From: Antedon mediterranea
Taxonomy: Eukaryota > Echinodermata > Crinoidea > Comatulida > Antedonidae
Reading direction: 5' to 3'
NCBI RefSeq assembly: GCF_964355755.1
Contig: NC_092670.1
Coordinates: forward strand, 17,979,201 to 18,043,200
DNA length: 64,000 bases
How positions within the stretch are numbered: position 1 is the first letter of the stretch; the number at the start of each line of letters is the position of its first letter. Below, piece after piece: positions 1 to 12,395 of the stretch. The position numbers and the translations under genes are program-made. Under the pieces are notes generated by a model. The model was given only the letters and a program-made list of their open reading frames with translations. It was not told where the DNA came from and did no database searches.

Positions 1-2244
1 ATTTAGTTACCTTACTTGCCTTAGCTAAAAGTAAATAAAACTAAAAACATTAAATTAAAGTACTGGAACGGAGAACAAAATAGTGGTTTAAAGACCTTTT
101 GATCACACAGAGATTGAAGTTTTTGTTGCTATTATATTTAACTACTTTTATTCATTCAGAAATCGGTAAAGTTTATGAAAATACATTTTGAACGTTATAT
201 TGAGTAGACTTATTGGAAGACAAGGTTAGGCTGCCCTAGAACCACAGTTTAGTTGTAGCTATTGTGACCGACATGGCGCGTAAACTTTCCAATTTTAGTT
301 TATCGTCTGAGTCATAGGAAGCCAAGTAATTACAGCAAATAGGTGTTTCCATCTAGGATTAAACCACTTTATTAATGGGGGTGTTACAACGTGCACACAT
401 TATGAATCCGTAAATATACATGACTACATTGACTCTTCTTACATAAAGTGGTTTACGTCAATGGGAAATGTTACATGATGTGTTTGATTACCACTAAGTT
501 TTAGTCTGAGAAACGTTGAGCACTCAGATCAAGTGTTTGGCAAGTTATTAAATAGTCACTCTTCTATATTTAGATCTTAGTTTACTATCCTATTTTGACT
601 ACTGTTAATTAAATAAGAACCTATAGGCATATGCATATGCATAGAATTCAAATAATTTAACATATTTTCACGTGAAAAAATCCACAGTTATTTTATTGTT
701 AATAATGCTTTTCTTATAACAGAAACTCGGCAGACAATATAAATACTTTCAACCACCGCCCACTACCTTAAATAATTTTCAATGTTACTCATGATATTAT
801 ACACCTCAGCAAATATAATAATTAAATCGATCAAATCAAATTGTATCCGATCCTTTGAACATAAACGTGTTCAGTACTGTAGAGTGCTGGATGATGATGA
901 TACACCAACATTCCACAAAATATATTTAAATTCCACATTTGTTTCAATAGACATTAAAAGATTGTAGCCACTCTATGCCATATATTATAATAGGCTATTG
1001 ACACGGTTTCATTATGCCATCTATTATATAATAGGCTATTGACACGGCTTAATTAAAGGCACTATTCGAACGGAAACGTTCACGACAAATGGAAACATAT
1101 TCCGTAATTAGAATTGAATGTAACATTTCTATAGCTACATAGAAAAGGAAATTATAAGATGCGTCACATTCTGTGCTCGTGATTGACGATCATGCAATAA
1201 TTTACTAAAACACATTTTGAATGTAATTTAATACAAAATTTATAACTATAGATTTGAACTCGACACTAGGCCGAGTTAGGTGATCTGCGCAAAGAAAGTG
1301 AAGACTAGAGATCTTTGAGCTTGACAAGTCTAGTCTACTGACAAACCTTTTTGCAAACTTAAACTCTGATTTAGCAAGAAAAGTTTTCCAAGGTTTGCTA
1401 ATTGTAGACCAGTTGACAAACGGCAAACTGCAGAAAACAAGCTTGCAGAAGTCTACACAAGATAACTTTAGTTTGCAAACGAACGAAAACTCTGAGTTTT
1501 CCAAATTTGCAAAAGTCTACAGTAGCAAATTATGCAAACAATACTAATGTATTTGCTAATGTTTAAGACTATCTTGCATTTCAGATTATTAGGCGCGGCA
1601 GATAAACTTACTAGATATGGAAAGCGGCAATGTTAGAGTTCTTCTTAATATAAAGGCAGCTTGATAAACAAAAGCCTGTTTAAATAAGATAAACAAATTA
1701 GAAAACGTATATCTATTTCGAAAATTGGTTTCTTGATAAAAGGGTTTATTATGGTTGAAAGCCTTTCTGAACTTTGCAACAACCAAACGACACAGCAAAA
1801 CGGATTTTAAGATAAGTCAACCTCAACCCCCTAATTAATTGTGTATGTATAATTTAGCTCTGTGTTTGTTTTAGTAATAATTGTTTTGGGCAGCTTAGGG
1901 GGCATATCTAAAATTGAGTGTAGGCCTATCTATCTATGAAATTGAACAGCTTTACTAATTATAAACCTGTGAGTAGGCTATAGCGTTTGCAAAAATCTGT
2001 ACATGCATTACTTCCCAAATTCAATACATGCCAACTGTAGCTTGCAAGAGATCCACAGGCAGGTTATAAACGAGTGAATCATACAACTTCCCCAGCTAAT
2101 ACTACGTCATCAAAACTTGCTTACTTCTAAACGCCCGTTAGCATTCACAATTTGAGACCATTCCACAGCGATAGACTGGGACAGACCATACCCGTGCGGC
2201 ACTTACGACCGCCATTGCACATTTTTACGACAAAAGTGACGACA
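1..2244. other. Gene-free 5' flank
   Basis: No coding region is recognisable. The short ORFs here have no family resemblance and no splice context. A doublet of about 45 bp (roughly 971-1050, ending in AGGCTATTGACACGG twice) is a small tandem duplication. The stretch 1300-1530 holds several scattered copies of a GCAAA/GTCTAC-type word, which look like a decayed repeat. The final 150 bp would be promoter or 5'UTR of the otopetrin first exon, and a CRE-like TACGTCATC lies at about 2104. Confidence 0.5.
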
Positions 2245-2362
2245 ATGTATAACTACGGATCGCATTCGTACGATTACAGTGGAGGCGGTGGTTACAATCG
2301 TAACTCGTTCGTTGAGACTGTCGGTAACTTTATTTCAAGAACGAAGAAGAACATGTCAAAAG
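2245..2362 (+). CDS. Otopetrin, first coding exon (isoform A, candidate)
   Basis: The ATG at 2245 opens 39 codons rich in Gly, Tyr and Ser (begins MYNYGSHSYDYSGGGG). They end at a good donor, G|GTAAGA, leaving one base of the next codon (phase 1). That phase is what exon 2 at 13190 needs, giving an unbroken 622-residue protein. The exon encodes a cytosolic N-terminal tail with no membrane segment, as otopetrins usually have. The codons upstream to 2152 are open but begin at TTG, so the ATG is chosen. The link across a 10.8-kb intron rests on phase and position only. A competing first exon lies at 8635. Transcript data would decide. Confidence 0.5.
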
Positions 2363-3847
2363 GTAAGACATAGATTATGTGATAGTTTTTGCAATATTTA
2401 TGCATTATTACAATTTTTCTACAACGTTTCTGCAACAGAGGTAAGTGGCATTTCCAGGATAGGAAGTGCCAGAATCGAGGTACTGATTATTCGAGAGAGA
2501 CCAGAGTAGTTTATCTGGATTGGATATCTTAGGGTGTAGATCAGGATAACAAATAAAATAGTGTATTATGTCTACGGAAGTTAATAAAAGCGCAAAGAAA
2601 GCCACCAAAAAGAGGACCGGCCGTCCACCCCTGGAACCACGAATAATCACAACTTGTGGCTATTAAACTTGACGGCATAAACTCTAACCACCCTAGAATA
2701 ATTTAGCTCTAACTTAATTACTGTTTTAAGCATAAGTTCTCTATTATCAACAAACTAAAATTGATGACTAATGAAGTGCTTGAGTGTAAACATAGAGTCG
2801 TTGCGACAGGCGGAAATATCTTAAACGGAACGTTTTGAAACGCATGCAACAAATCGCTGGCAATAAATTAAATAATTTTTTTCGGACTGTTTTCATTTCT
2901 GATTAACAGAAGAAAGACTCGTTCAATAACAATTAACAAACGATGATAAGATATTCTATAATATTTTTCAAACTTTACTGAATGAATTCGGTCTTTCTGC
3001 CTGAATACGCTGTGTTTCCGGGTTAGTTGTTGTTTTTATTTATTCAAAAACATATGTAGACAGGATAAAAACATATTAAGCCCTAGGTATAGATGTTGCA
3101 CCTGTTTTACATGGTCCTGTTTTTTTAGAGCAATATATTAAAAACATTCATAAAAGACATTAAAAAACTTACAAACAAACTTTAAAATCAAAATACAAAG
3201 ACAGACAAAATGTAGGCCTACAATGTTTTAAAAGGAGTGAAAAATTCATGGGAATGAATTGTTCTGAACATGTTTACAAATAATTATATTAATAAAATAG
3301 TCTAAAAAGAGAAAAATTTTAAAATTCGGTTGTCAATTAAACAAATACCTGTACATGATATAGAAAATAGCAAATGTTTCCAATAAAGATTGGTTAAAAT
3401 GCAGACAGTGATGGAAAGATAAATAGGCCTATAGGCTATACTGAATTCTTAGCTATTCAATTTCACAATAATACAATAATCCATAGAAATTATGATTTGT
3501 GAATAAAAATAGTTGTGTTTCATCCCCTCTTAAAGTACCGAAATCACGTGAACCAATTACGTCATATTCATACAATTTTCGTAATAAATAATATTTTTAA
3601 TTCAATTATAACTCTTTAAAAAACGGAAACGGTAATCCGATATTAAAGAAAGAGATATTTACTGCATGAACAGGGAACAGTGTAATTAATATAATTTGAA
3701 TATATAAATGAATGAAAATAAATATTTAAAATGAACTGAACTTAAAGAATAGCTACTTTGGCATCTTTCCTACTATTTTATAATTGCCAACAAAGCATAA
3801 CACTTTGTATATAGTATATGTTGATATTTAAAAGATATCTGTGTTAT

Positions 3848-3944
3848 AGACCAATACTTCGGACGTAAGATTTTGCCATTGCAGTATGGAATATCACACT
3901 GCACATTTACTAAACCTATTAAGTAATCTTACAAGTATTGGTCT
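3848..3944. mobile_element. Short TIR element (MITE), about 97 bp
   Basis: The segment starts AGACCAATACTT and ends AAGTATTGGTCT, a perfect 12-bp terminal inverted repeat. Partial further pairing continues inward (CGTAAGATT against AATCTTAC). It has no coding capacity. Size and structure fit a miniature inverted-repeat element, but I see no clear target duplication. Confidence 0.5.
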
Positions 3945-4191
3945 GTCTGAGAAGTCCATAGGGATGGACGTTCACTGAATACATTATTCCTGTCACACGA
4001 ACTTATCGAACACATTTTAATAAATGATTTCCCATCAAATTGACTATTACATTCAATCAGAGTATTAATCACTTTGTTTTGGTGTATGAATTTCCTAGAA
4101 ACGTATAGCATTGCTCTTTAATAAAAAAAAAAAGAGTTCGATACACTTTTTATACCTAAAACAAAAGAATTTTTAAAAGTTATCATCTTAC

Positions 4192-4376
4192 AACTATAGG
4201 ATTATCATCTATGCTGCCTTTGATGAAAATAGTATTTCCTCACGTCCAATCAAATGAAGTCATGATTAGTAAGAGCAATAATACAACAATTTTATTGCTT
4301 TTATTGATCATAACGTTGATTGGATTTTAAAAATATTATTTTTATCAAATACAGCATACACGATTATCCTATAGTT
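4192..4376. mobile_element. Palindromic MITE, about 185 bp
   Basis: The left end AACTATAGGATTATC and right end GATTATCCTATAGTT are inverted repeats. Pairing continues inward for about 45 bp with mismatches (ATGCTG...TTTGAT against ATCAAAT...CAGCAT). The element is non-coding and lies inside otopetrin intron 1. Confidence 0.55.
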
Positions 4377-4754
4377 CTAGAAGGAAAACAGTTAATTTAT
4401 CGTCGATCGTTATCGCCCTAGTGTAAATGGGACTTAAGAATGTTTGATAGATAGGCCTATTAGTTTAATTCTAAAAACGATAGAGCATGTTTTCCACTAG
4501 CCGCATTTATTCCCGCGAATAAGTGATATCTAAAGCTGGTTTTACACGTTGCATAGCGTTTACTAATTTGCATGCCTATTCACATTTCAAACTACGACCG
4601 TATCAATGACGCGAAAATTGTGCAACCAATCAGAACTAATGAATGTTCGCGCAAATATATTCGTCTTATAGTTACTAATTGTGATGCGCAAACAATGTGC
4701 AACAATCAAATAAATTAATTTTAACTATAAGCGTGGTATATTGTTCATCAGGAC

Positions 4755-4955
4755 CTAATAATATTCACAATACAATTGGAAATCGTATAACCAATCTTTA
4801 AGAGAGATATCACTCGGAGACCGAGGAACGCCTTGATAATTTAACGGGAGGTGTTTTCTGGTGTTGATTCCCTTGAATGCATTAGTAAGCGCCGCGATCA
4901 TGTCACCTACGTCGACCGGTAGCTTCAGGCTTTTAGGCAGATTTCTAGTCGCCAT
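4755..4955 (-). pseudogene. Gag start of a truncated LTR retrotransposon
   Basis: A 66-codon ORF begins at ATG 4955 on the minus strand, about 390 bp downstream of the LTR and primer-binding site at 5347-5841. The text near its end (LKDWLYDFQLYCEYY) resembles the early part of Ty3/Gypsy-type Gag proteins. It stops after 66 residues, where a Gag would run for several hundred. No protease, reverse transcriptase or integrase follows. This is the 5' stub of a deleted element. The assignment rests mainly on its position relative to the LTR and on weak motif resemblance. Confidence 0.5.
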
Positions 4956-5346
4956 ATTGCAGAAGGAATTATAAATTTGAATATCTTATAATTATAAAAC
5001 AAATAAATATATTAATAAACTACAGAACAACTTCAGGTATAGTTCGGTAAACTGCAAACTGTCAATATTAAGTACTCTAAACATATAACATACGATCAAC
5101 AATACAATTCACATGAATATATGTAAAAACATATAAAAATTGTTTCGAAATATCGGAATACTCAACAATCACAATCTGTGACACAGCAATTATTATTTCT
5201 TATAATTTTAATATAAAATAAACCTCTTTCTTTCTTTCTCTGCACCATATTGATTCAGGGCTTCCGCTTGTAGGTCCCAAGATGAACTCGACTCGTTGAC
5301 TTTCCAATCTTGCCCAACCCTATCCAATCCTCTCCGTGACGCCAAT

Positions 5347-5841
5347 TGTTATGGTTCGGGGAATTGCCGACATCGATTTAGCGTATTTCTGCCTTCAGCA
5401 GCCAGGTCATAAGGCTGAACCCATGGATGGAAATGAGTCGGGACAACACAAAGGACTTTAGGCCTATACCCAGTACTTAATTCTTTCTCGTATTTTAATC
5501 ACGAACGAACCGCATAACCATTCAAACAACAGTACAAGAAGTCAACGTAAGCATGCAAAACGTTATCAAAACGGAACGGAAACAGAAGCCCTGCAAATAT
5601 AATAAGGTATTGATACCAGATTCTCACACAAGAGATGAAAACATTATACTAGTAAATGACATCGTATACATATTTTAACTGTGTAAAATATTCAGAAAAC
5701 CGTTATTGAACTGAAAAAAATACACTGTCAACCATATTAAACTACGAGGACAGAAATGTCACAAACCAACAGCCAGACCAACACGGAGAGGAATATTAGT
5801 AATACAAACCAACAAACAAACCAACCCACTGGGCCATGACA
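5347..5841 (-). mobile_element. LTR of a retrotransposon (minus orientation), with adjacent PBS
   Basis: The segment is bounded by TGTTATGG and CCATGACA, the imperfect short inverted repeats typical of LTR ends (TG...CA), giving a 495-bp LTR. On the minus strand the LTR ends in ...CATAACA and is followed, after two bases, by TGGCGTCACGGAGAGGA. That matches the form of a primer-binding site complementary to a tRNA 3' end in CCA. A Gag-like ORF follows at 4955. I found no second LTR in the window, so the element is 3'-truncated. Confidence 0.65.
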
Positions 5842-7182
5842 ATAAATAAGTTAATGATTAAATTCGCGCGAATAAAAACCGGCATATCTAAAAAAACTAC
5901 TCGAATTGAGGCTAACAGGTAAATGGTTAGATTTCTCCAAGAAAGATAAACCTATAGATGGATCATTTCTGTACGGTTTCAGATCATATAGACACGCAAC
6001 CAATTGATACCTGGGCATTAATTAGATCCGCTTGTCCTATTAACCAATCGTTGGTTTAAATCCTAATTACGACATTCGAAACATCTGCGTACTTCTGCAA
6101 TTAGTAGACATAATTAATTTCTATCATAATCATGTAATTGTCACTTGTACATTCTCGATGAGCTACAGTCTCAAGAATTTTTTCTTATTTTATTTTGCAT
6201 CTCTACTGAAATCCAGCCAGTAATTTGCCTTTGGATTTATATATTTATTTATACATTTGCACTGAGTGTACCGGTATTATAGTTATTAATCCATCAGACC
6301 ATGTTGGCAAAGATTAATGTCTGAACGAAGCCTTAGTAGAAATAAAGCTTATCCTCAGCAAGAAAATTATGACCCTGACACTGACCTGGTTATTTTACTT
6401 ATTTCCTTGAAAATTAATAATTAGTAGTCATAACGTTATTTTAAATTGTTTGCATATCGATTAAAAGTTTCGTACTCCAATAATCTTCACCTCCTTCTGT
6501 CGAAATTATTGCAGATCAAAACAGTCATAAAGCGATGATGAAATGATGACGATGATGATGATGATGATAAAGCGGTAAAGGCCAACTAAGACAGCGTCTT
6601 AAAGTTCTCGCGACGACCAAAAAACTATCGTCCCGTCGGGATTCAACTCAGACAGCACCGACGAGTCAAGACTATATTATAAGTGTTAACAAGATTATTA
6701 ATTATTATTATTATTATTGGAGGAGGGTGAATAACGTACCAAAACATACGATATAGAATTATCTGAAATCAAGGTTGGTTCTTTCTACGGTAATTACGCT
6801 TGATCGTCTAAACTCTCGTTTGTGATTGGTAAAATAGTTTAAGTCCTTGCACTAGGTCATGTGCAACAAAGCTTAACTGATTATTACCAACACAATTCAG
6901 TATAACTTTTTTAAATCATGATACAATTAAAAGAATTGGCGTTTTATTTGGTTTGGTGGGTTTGACAGAAGACCTTTTAAATTCAATTACATTGTTATAT
7001 ACAATATTGCAGGGATCTTACAAAGACAAGTTTATTTTCTGTAGTCGTAAGACCCTTTGAATAAAAATAAAAAAGAAAATTATGAGATAAAGTTTCATAC
7101 AAGTTGAGGAAGAAAAAAGCATTTTTTTAAATAATAAAACGAACAATATAGGCCTATGTCACACGTGACATGACGAATACAA

Positions 7183-7270
7183 AGTTTATTTATTTATTTT
7201 ATTTACCAGATTTCTATAGCGCCCTTTTCATGAAAACTCATGCTCAAAGGCGCTTCACATCATAAAGACA
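7183..7270 (-). repeat. SINE/LINE-tail-like repeat segment
   Basis: A TTTATT-rich stretch is followed by TTTCTATAGCGCCC and GCTCAAAGGCGCTTCACA. The pairing of AGCGCC with a GCTCAAAGGCGCTT block is a recurrent design in invertebrate and fish SINE or LINE 3' tails. I infer a retroposon tail in minus orientation. It has no coding potential. Confidence 0.4.
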
Positions 7271-8634
7271 AACATCATAAGCAATAATTACAAAAGTAAC
7301 CTCAAATTATTCGAAATAAGATTTCTTAAACTAAGTTATAAATATTCTTACTGTACATTAATTAAAATCGCATAAAATAGAAAAATAAAATGAACGATAT
7401 ACAAAATAGGTCGGAATTTCTTAAACTACGATTACAAAAATACAATTTATTTACATATTAATTATTATTTAATTTATTTATTTTATTTATTTATTTATTT
7501 TTTTTTTAATTTTAATTTAATTAAATTGATTAAAAATATTATTGCACAGTAATTGACCAAACAAATTGCAGTAGAAAAATACAAGATTACAAAAATAGGC
7601 ATCAATACTATATACTATATTCAAATTGAAATCAAGTTAACGAATTTGCACAAAGTCAATACCATTTTCACTAGAGATTTTGTACGCACTTGTGACATTC
7701 CAGAGTGAGCCCCTCACCGTTGAATAATCCACCAAATTATACTATTAAAAGTGGACATAATACGTTAATATGGTTAGTAACAAGAAACGGATGTCGTCTC
7801 ACATGAGTCAGGTGTTACAGACACAATCCTTTGAACAATAATGAATAAAATAAAAATCTTACCACACTGATAAAATCAAAATGTGTATTTATTAAATAAG
7901 TGTATTCGTTAAAAACTTTGGTAAAGTTTTTTTTTAATTATAAAGGTCATAAAATCAAATATCATTAACTTCGACAAATTAAAAAGAATTCGTTAAAATT
8001 CGTTTTCATATTTTGACAAAAACTGTAACAAAATCTGTAAACAAAACAACTACGTCTGGTTTAGGCCGAATAAAACGTCACATGGCGTCAACATATGCGT
8101 ACGTCTCTCGTGCCATAGTAACGGAATCTTGTCTTGTTGTTAGGCCTAAATGACGTAGCCGGATTGCTTTAATTTTTAGGCGGTAGTGGTCACACTCTTA
8201 ATAAGGTTAGACAAAGATCGAGGCCATTTCAGATTACATAATGAGTAAAGGAACTACTTTTGAGAAGTTACCAGCGACGGCCTGTAGAATTCACCACTAA
8301 CAGATATTGAAGGACGCACACATTTTTTACACGAGTTAAAGCGCAATCTATAACTACGAGTAAACGCTTTACACCAGTTGCGGTTAAACATTAAATTAAA
8401 TTGTTAACCGGATGATTATATTCTATAGGCCCGTTGTAGTTACCAACCTACTACTTGATATTTTCCGATAGGACGGGTTCAACAACAACAACAACCGGAC
8501 GCCGTGTACAAAGACGCTTCGAGGCTGCTATATCCACCCATTAGGTATACTTTAATGGGATAACCGTCGTCCGGTAAAAACAGACACACATACAATTTTG
8601 TTTTTTTCTCGAATTATCTGTTAATTCTTGAAAC

Positions 8635-8701
8635 ATGACAAGGATTTCGGACTGGTTTCGGGATAGTTTATATCGAACAAGAAATTATGGCGATAAGTAC
8701 C
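8635..8701 (+). CDS. Otopetrin, alternative first coding exon (isoform B, candidate)
   Basis: The ATG at 8635 opens 22 codons (MTRISDWFRDSLYRTRNYGD...) ending in C|GTGAGTATA, a strong donor. It leaves the same phase 1 as the 2245-2362 exon, so it also joins exon 2 at 13190 in frame (1818 nt, 605 aa). The roughly 500 bp upstream are richer in CpG than the flanking intron, which would fit a second promoter. The exon has no acceptor-like sequence just before its ATG, as expected for a first exon. It could be a chance ORF with a donor, although exact phase agreement makes that less likely. Confidence 0.45.
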
Positions 8702-9051
8702 GTGAGTATATAATTAAATTCCTCCAAATTAACCGTTAAATGGCCTTTTTCCGGCCTATTGTAGTTGGTTTTTTTTTCAAATATAATGTAGCCTGGAACG
8801 AAAAAAAACCCCAAATAGTTGTATTACAATTTGCAAAATGTTTTGACGTTGGGCTATCAAAGTACACTTCCTTAAACGGTTTATAAACGTTTGTAAATGT
8901 GCTTAGAACCTTCAACCGTTTTACCTAATCAGTTTTAAATTGTTAGAAAGATCACTGTCTGTGTGTTAGGCTAAACTAAATTGACAGAAAAATAAGAGTT
9001 GTGTAGTATCATGACTCGTGTTTTCAGCCTGTTTTAGAAAGACTATTTTAA

Positions 9052-9207
9052 AACTTTGTCTACACTATCAAACTTTATGACAACAAAAATATGTGCCCAT
9101 ATATGGACATGATGATGTCATATCACTACCATATTTAAGCATATCATTACCATTTGGGCACATCACACTTTTTTTGTCAAACTATTTTGATAGTGAGACA
9201 GAGCTTA
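9052..9207. mobile_element. Harbinger-type MITE, family 1, copy a
   Basis: Left end resembles CTTTGTCTACACTATCAAAC and the right end is an inverted TTTTGATAGTG..GACAGAGCTT. The interior carries GTGCCCATATATGGACAT and the CATATTTAAGCATATC block. The same structure recurs at 30567, 44327, 47538, 52951 and 55743. Confidence 0.7.
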
Positions 9208-9710
9208 ATGTTGGCTTCTGCGACGCGTCGCATAACAGTCTCGTCAACAATTGATCTTTTAAGGTAAGCCTATGTTAGTAAGGCATATTAAACGTGGTCG
9301 TTGCGACGCCTCCACAAATAATACGTAACCTATTTTGTTTATGTACACCTAAGATTATTCAAAAAGTAAAAAGAAACAAACGTACAGTAATTGGCTATTA
9401 AGTCACCCACAGATAAACAAAAATCTTGCTCTTCTCTTCAGAAGGCAACTTTTAACTTTCTTACTTTACAGTTTCTTTTCTTTTGAAACTTGTTCCAACC
9501 GTTTGTTTTTTACCAAAACGTGCACAATAGTAAGAATTAGTCATAAGTAAAGCCTTTTACTATTTGAAGGAAATCAGAAAATCATAGTGATTCCGATTTA
9601 ACTTGTCCTATCGGCTAGGTCATCCGTTACTTGGTTTAGTGCATAGAGAAACAACGTGTATTTGTAATGGCATTCTATGCCGGCAGCAATGAAAATAACA
9701 CAAGAGAAAG

Positions 9711-10030
9711 ATTGGTTCCTACTAGAGATGTAAACGCAATGCAAGTACGTAAACGCAACGCTTGCGAGTTGACCAATGACAAGCGACAGTTCAAATATCC
9801 CATCGCTTTTGATTGGTAAATCACTTATGATTGGTTCCCATTAGAACGCAACGCAAGGACGTAAGCGCAACGCAAGTAAGTTGACCAATGGCAATCGACA
9901 GTTCGAATAATTCATCGTTTGTGGTTGTTCAAATCCCTTACGTTGCGTTACGTCCTTGCGTTGCGTTTCTAGTGGGAACCAAGCATTACCGGTATGTTGA
10001 GCTGACGTCCTTGCGTTGTATATCTAGGCC
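9711..10030. mobile_element. MITE family 2 cluster (CGCAACGCAA type)
   Basis: The stretch contains GATTGGTTCCTACTAG, repeated CGCAACGC and TTGACCAATGACAAGCGACAGTTC blocks, and the inverted GTCCTTGCGTTGCGTTTCTAGTGGGAACC at its right side. It appears to be two nested or tandem copies of the family also seen at 14545, 15050, 31477, 31995, 39250, 43365, 45103, 55639, 56518 and 61067. Confidence 0.6.
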
Positions 10031-11327
10031 TATAGTGGGAAAACTCGTCTTGAAACATGTACTAGGTCCACACGACTATTAACTCTGATTCATAGTATAT
10101 CTGTAATGTTTACATTTTTACATTAACTACACTATAGTACAGATACTTCATCTTTCAGCAGTAGTGACATCATATGTCACATAACAAGAACATTCTAAAT
10201 ATCTGATTCAGTATAATGACAAGCCGTGTGGTATAAGTACACACTTCATAAAGCACACTTTGTCGGCTGCAATATTTCAACACACTACATGAAATAAATA
10301 AATAAATAGATAACCAAACTGTAGGCCTATTCTAAATCATTCTGAATTAGTTCAGTGCGTATGGTTTACTATTAGGAACGGTACCGGTACATAGTCGATC
10401 TTAATGTAACATCTATATACTATTTTGTTCAAAACGAACTAATAGTAATAGATGATTACCGGTTTGGTTCTAGGCAGCTGCAGTTTACCACTTGCTAATA
10501 ATCAGACCACGTTAGATACAAATTCATGCCGATACACAACCAGGGTTTTGATTTATCAAATAATGCTTAGAAAAAAAAATCATCTTAACCCAAAACAAAT
10601 AATACTATTCATATCATGTACTTTAGTTTTGATTCTTCGAATATTGTATTATATTCGAAGTACAATATTGTATCCATTTTGTAAGATGAAAATCACTGAT
10701 TTGATAAATAAACGTCAGATTTTCATTTAAGCACTTCTTTAACTGTTTGACATAAGCAAACAGATTGATAAATTCCAGCTCAATTCTGTATAAAATAAAA
10801 CATTTTGTCTATTGGTTTACCACTGGCATCACGAAAAGTAGATGAAAATATGTATATACGCATGCGCATAAAACAACTTTTCGATTCGCGTGAATAAATT
10901 ACAAAACATCCCTTTCTGATAAAATGTCAAGGGAGAGGAATAATAGAAAGTGAATTATTATTAGTGTAATTTCTGGGATAGTTCTAGGGACTGTTTGTTG
11001 AAAATACTTTTCTTCCACTTTCGCATAATTATAATTATGTGTTGTCATCAAAGGTACTATTGATAAGCCTAATTGTATTACTCACTGTGTGTCTTCAATT
11101 CCATTTCAAAAATCATACATTTAGCTAAGACATTATTACATACAAGATTCGTAATTTAATAACAGAAATTAGTCACTGTTTATTTTTAGACCTCGTCTAG
11201 ATATTCGGGAGTTTTTTTCTCCATATTTTTTTACCAGTAGTATTTATTTCGTTCTAAACATTAAATGTTTTCTGATGTCAACTCGTTTCGTCGTCTATGC
11301 GGAACCAAGTTTAATACGACATTCTAA

Positions 11328-11757
11328 CTACGGTTGCCATACTATTAGAGTCCTCTATCTACGGTTGCCATACTATTAGAGTCCTCTATCTACAGTTGCC
11401 ATACTATTATAGTTATCTATATACGGTTGTCATACTATTAGAGTCCTCTATCTAAGGTTGCCGTACTATTAGAGTCCTCTAACTACGGTTGCCGTACTAT
11501 TAGAGTCCTCTATCTACGGTTGCCATACTATTAGAGTCCTCTATCTACGGTTGCCATACTATTAGAGTCATCTATACCGTTGCCATACTATTAGAGTTAT
11601 CTATATACGGTTGCCGCACTCTAGAGTCCTCTAAATACGGTTGCCATACTATTAGAGTTCTCTATTTACGGTTGCCATACTATTAGAGTTGTCTATCTAC
11701 GGTTGCCGTACTATTAGAGTTCTCTATCTACGGTTGCCATACTATTAGAGTTCTCTC
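11328..11757. repeat. 31-bp minisatellite, 14 copies
   Basis: The unit is CTACGGTTGCCATACTATTA followed by GAGTCCTCTAT (31 bp), repeated about 14 times with point changes such as GCCAT/GCCGT and TCC/TTC/TTA before TCTAT. It lies in otopetrin intron 1. Confidence 0.9.
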
Positions 11758-12146
11758 TTTATAATTCTGTACAATCTTGTTTCTTGTTTTCCTGTGTATT
11801 CAGATTTTGTAAATAAATGTTTATTGAATGAATGAATACGGTCCTCTAAGCTTTCACTCTTTTATCGTTTTCATCAACTTCCATGAATATTATAGTAAGT
11901 ATAATTACTCCCATGAATATTATAGTAACTTATACTTCTAATAATAATTAACATTACGCTGCATTATTATCCCAAGACCTAATTCATTGACCCTATCTCA
12001 CCGTGTATTGATCAGTATCAATCACCCGAGAATTCTTATCATTAATAACATAAAGTTTTAATTTCAGTTTTGATTCCGGTGACCTTAATGTCTAGTGATA
12101 TAAAAGAAGCTGGAAAAACTACAAGAGGTTACCGAAAAGTTACATA

Positions 12147-12395
12147 AAATTGAACACCGCGTAAATTGAACACCGCTTAAAATGAACACCGCGTAAATTG
12201 AACACCGCGTAAAATGAACACAGCGTAAATTGAACACCGCGTAAAATGAACACCGCGTAAAATGAACACCGCCTAAAATGAACACCGCGTAAAATGAACA
12301 CCACTTAAAATGAACACCGCGTAAATTGAACACCGCGTAAAATTAACACCGCGTAAAATGAACACCGTCTAAAATGAACACCGCGTAAAATGAAT
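12147..12395. repeat. 15-16-bp minisatellite, about 15 copies
   Basis: The unit is AAAATGAACACCGCGT or AAATTGAACACCGCGT. About 15 copies alternate irregularly between 15 and 16 bp. The array produces spurious minus-strand ORFs whose translations repeat (FTRCSIYAVF-like), which should not be annotated as genes. Confidence 0.9.

Larger units (their letters stand above)
2363..8634. other. Otopetrin intron 1, proximal part (repeat-rich)
   Basis: No exon was recognised between the two candidate first exons. Contents are a MITE at 3848-3944, a palindromic MITE at 4192-4376, a truncated LTR retrotransposon at 4755-5841, a GAT-repeat microsatellite at about 6540-6568, a TTA run at about 6695-6718, and a SINE or LINE-tail-like segment at about 7183-7270 followed by T/A-rich low-complexity DNA to about 7520. 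Confidence 0.6.

Noticed and set aside
1205-1504. 99-codon minus-strand ORF
   Set aside because: Lies in a decayed repeat with recurring GCAAA/GTCTAC words; no recognisable protein family.
11328-11757. CRISPR-like array
   Set aside because: The 31-bp units are directly adjacent without unique spacers and the window is animal DNA; it is a minisatellite.
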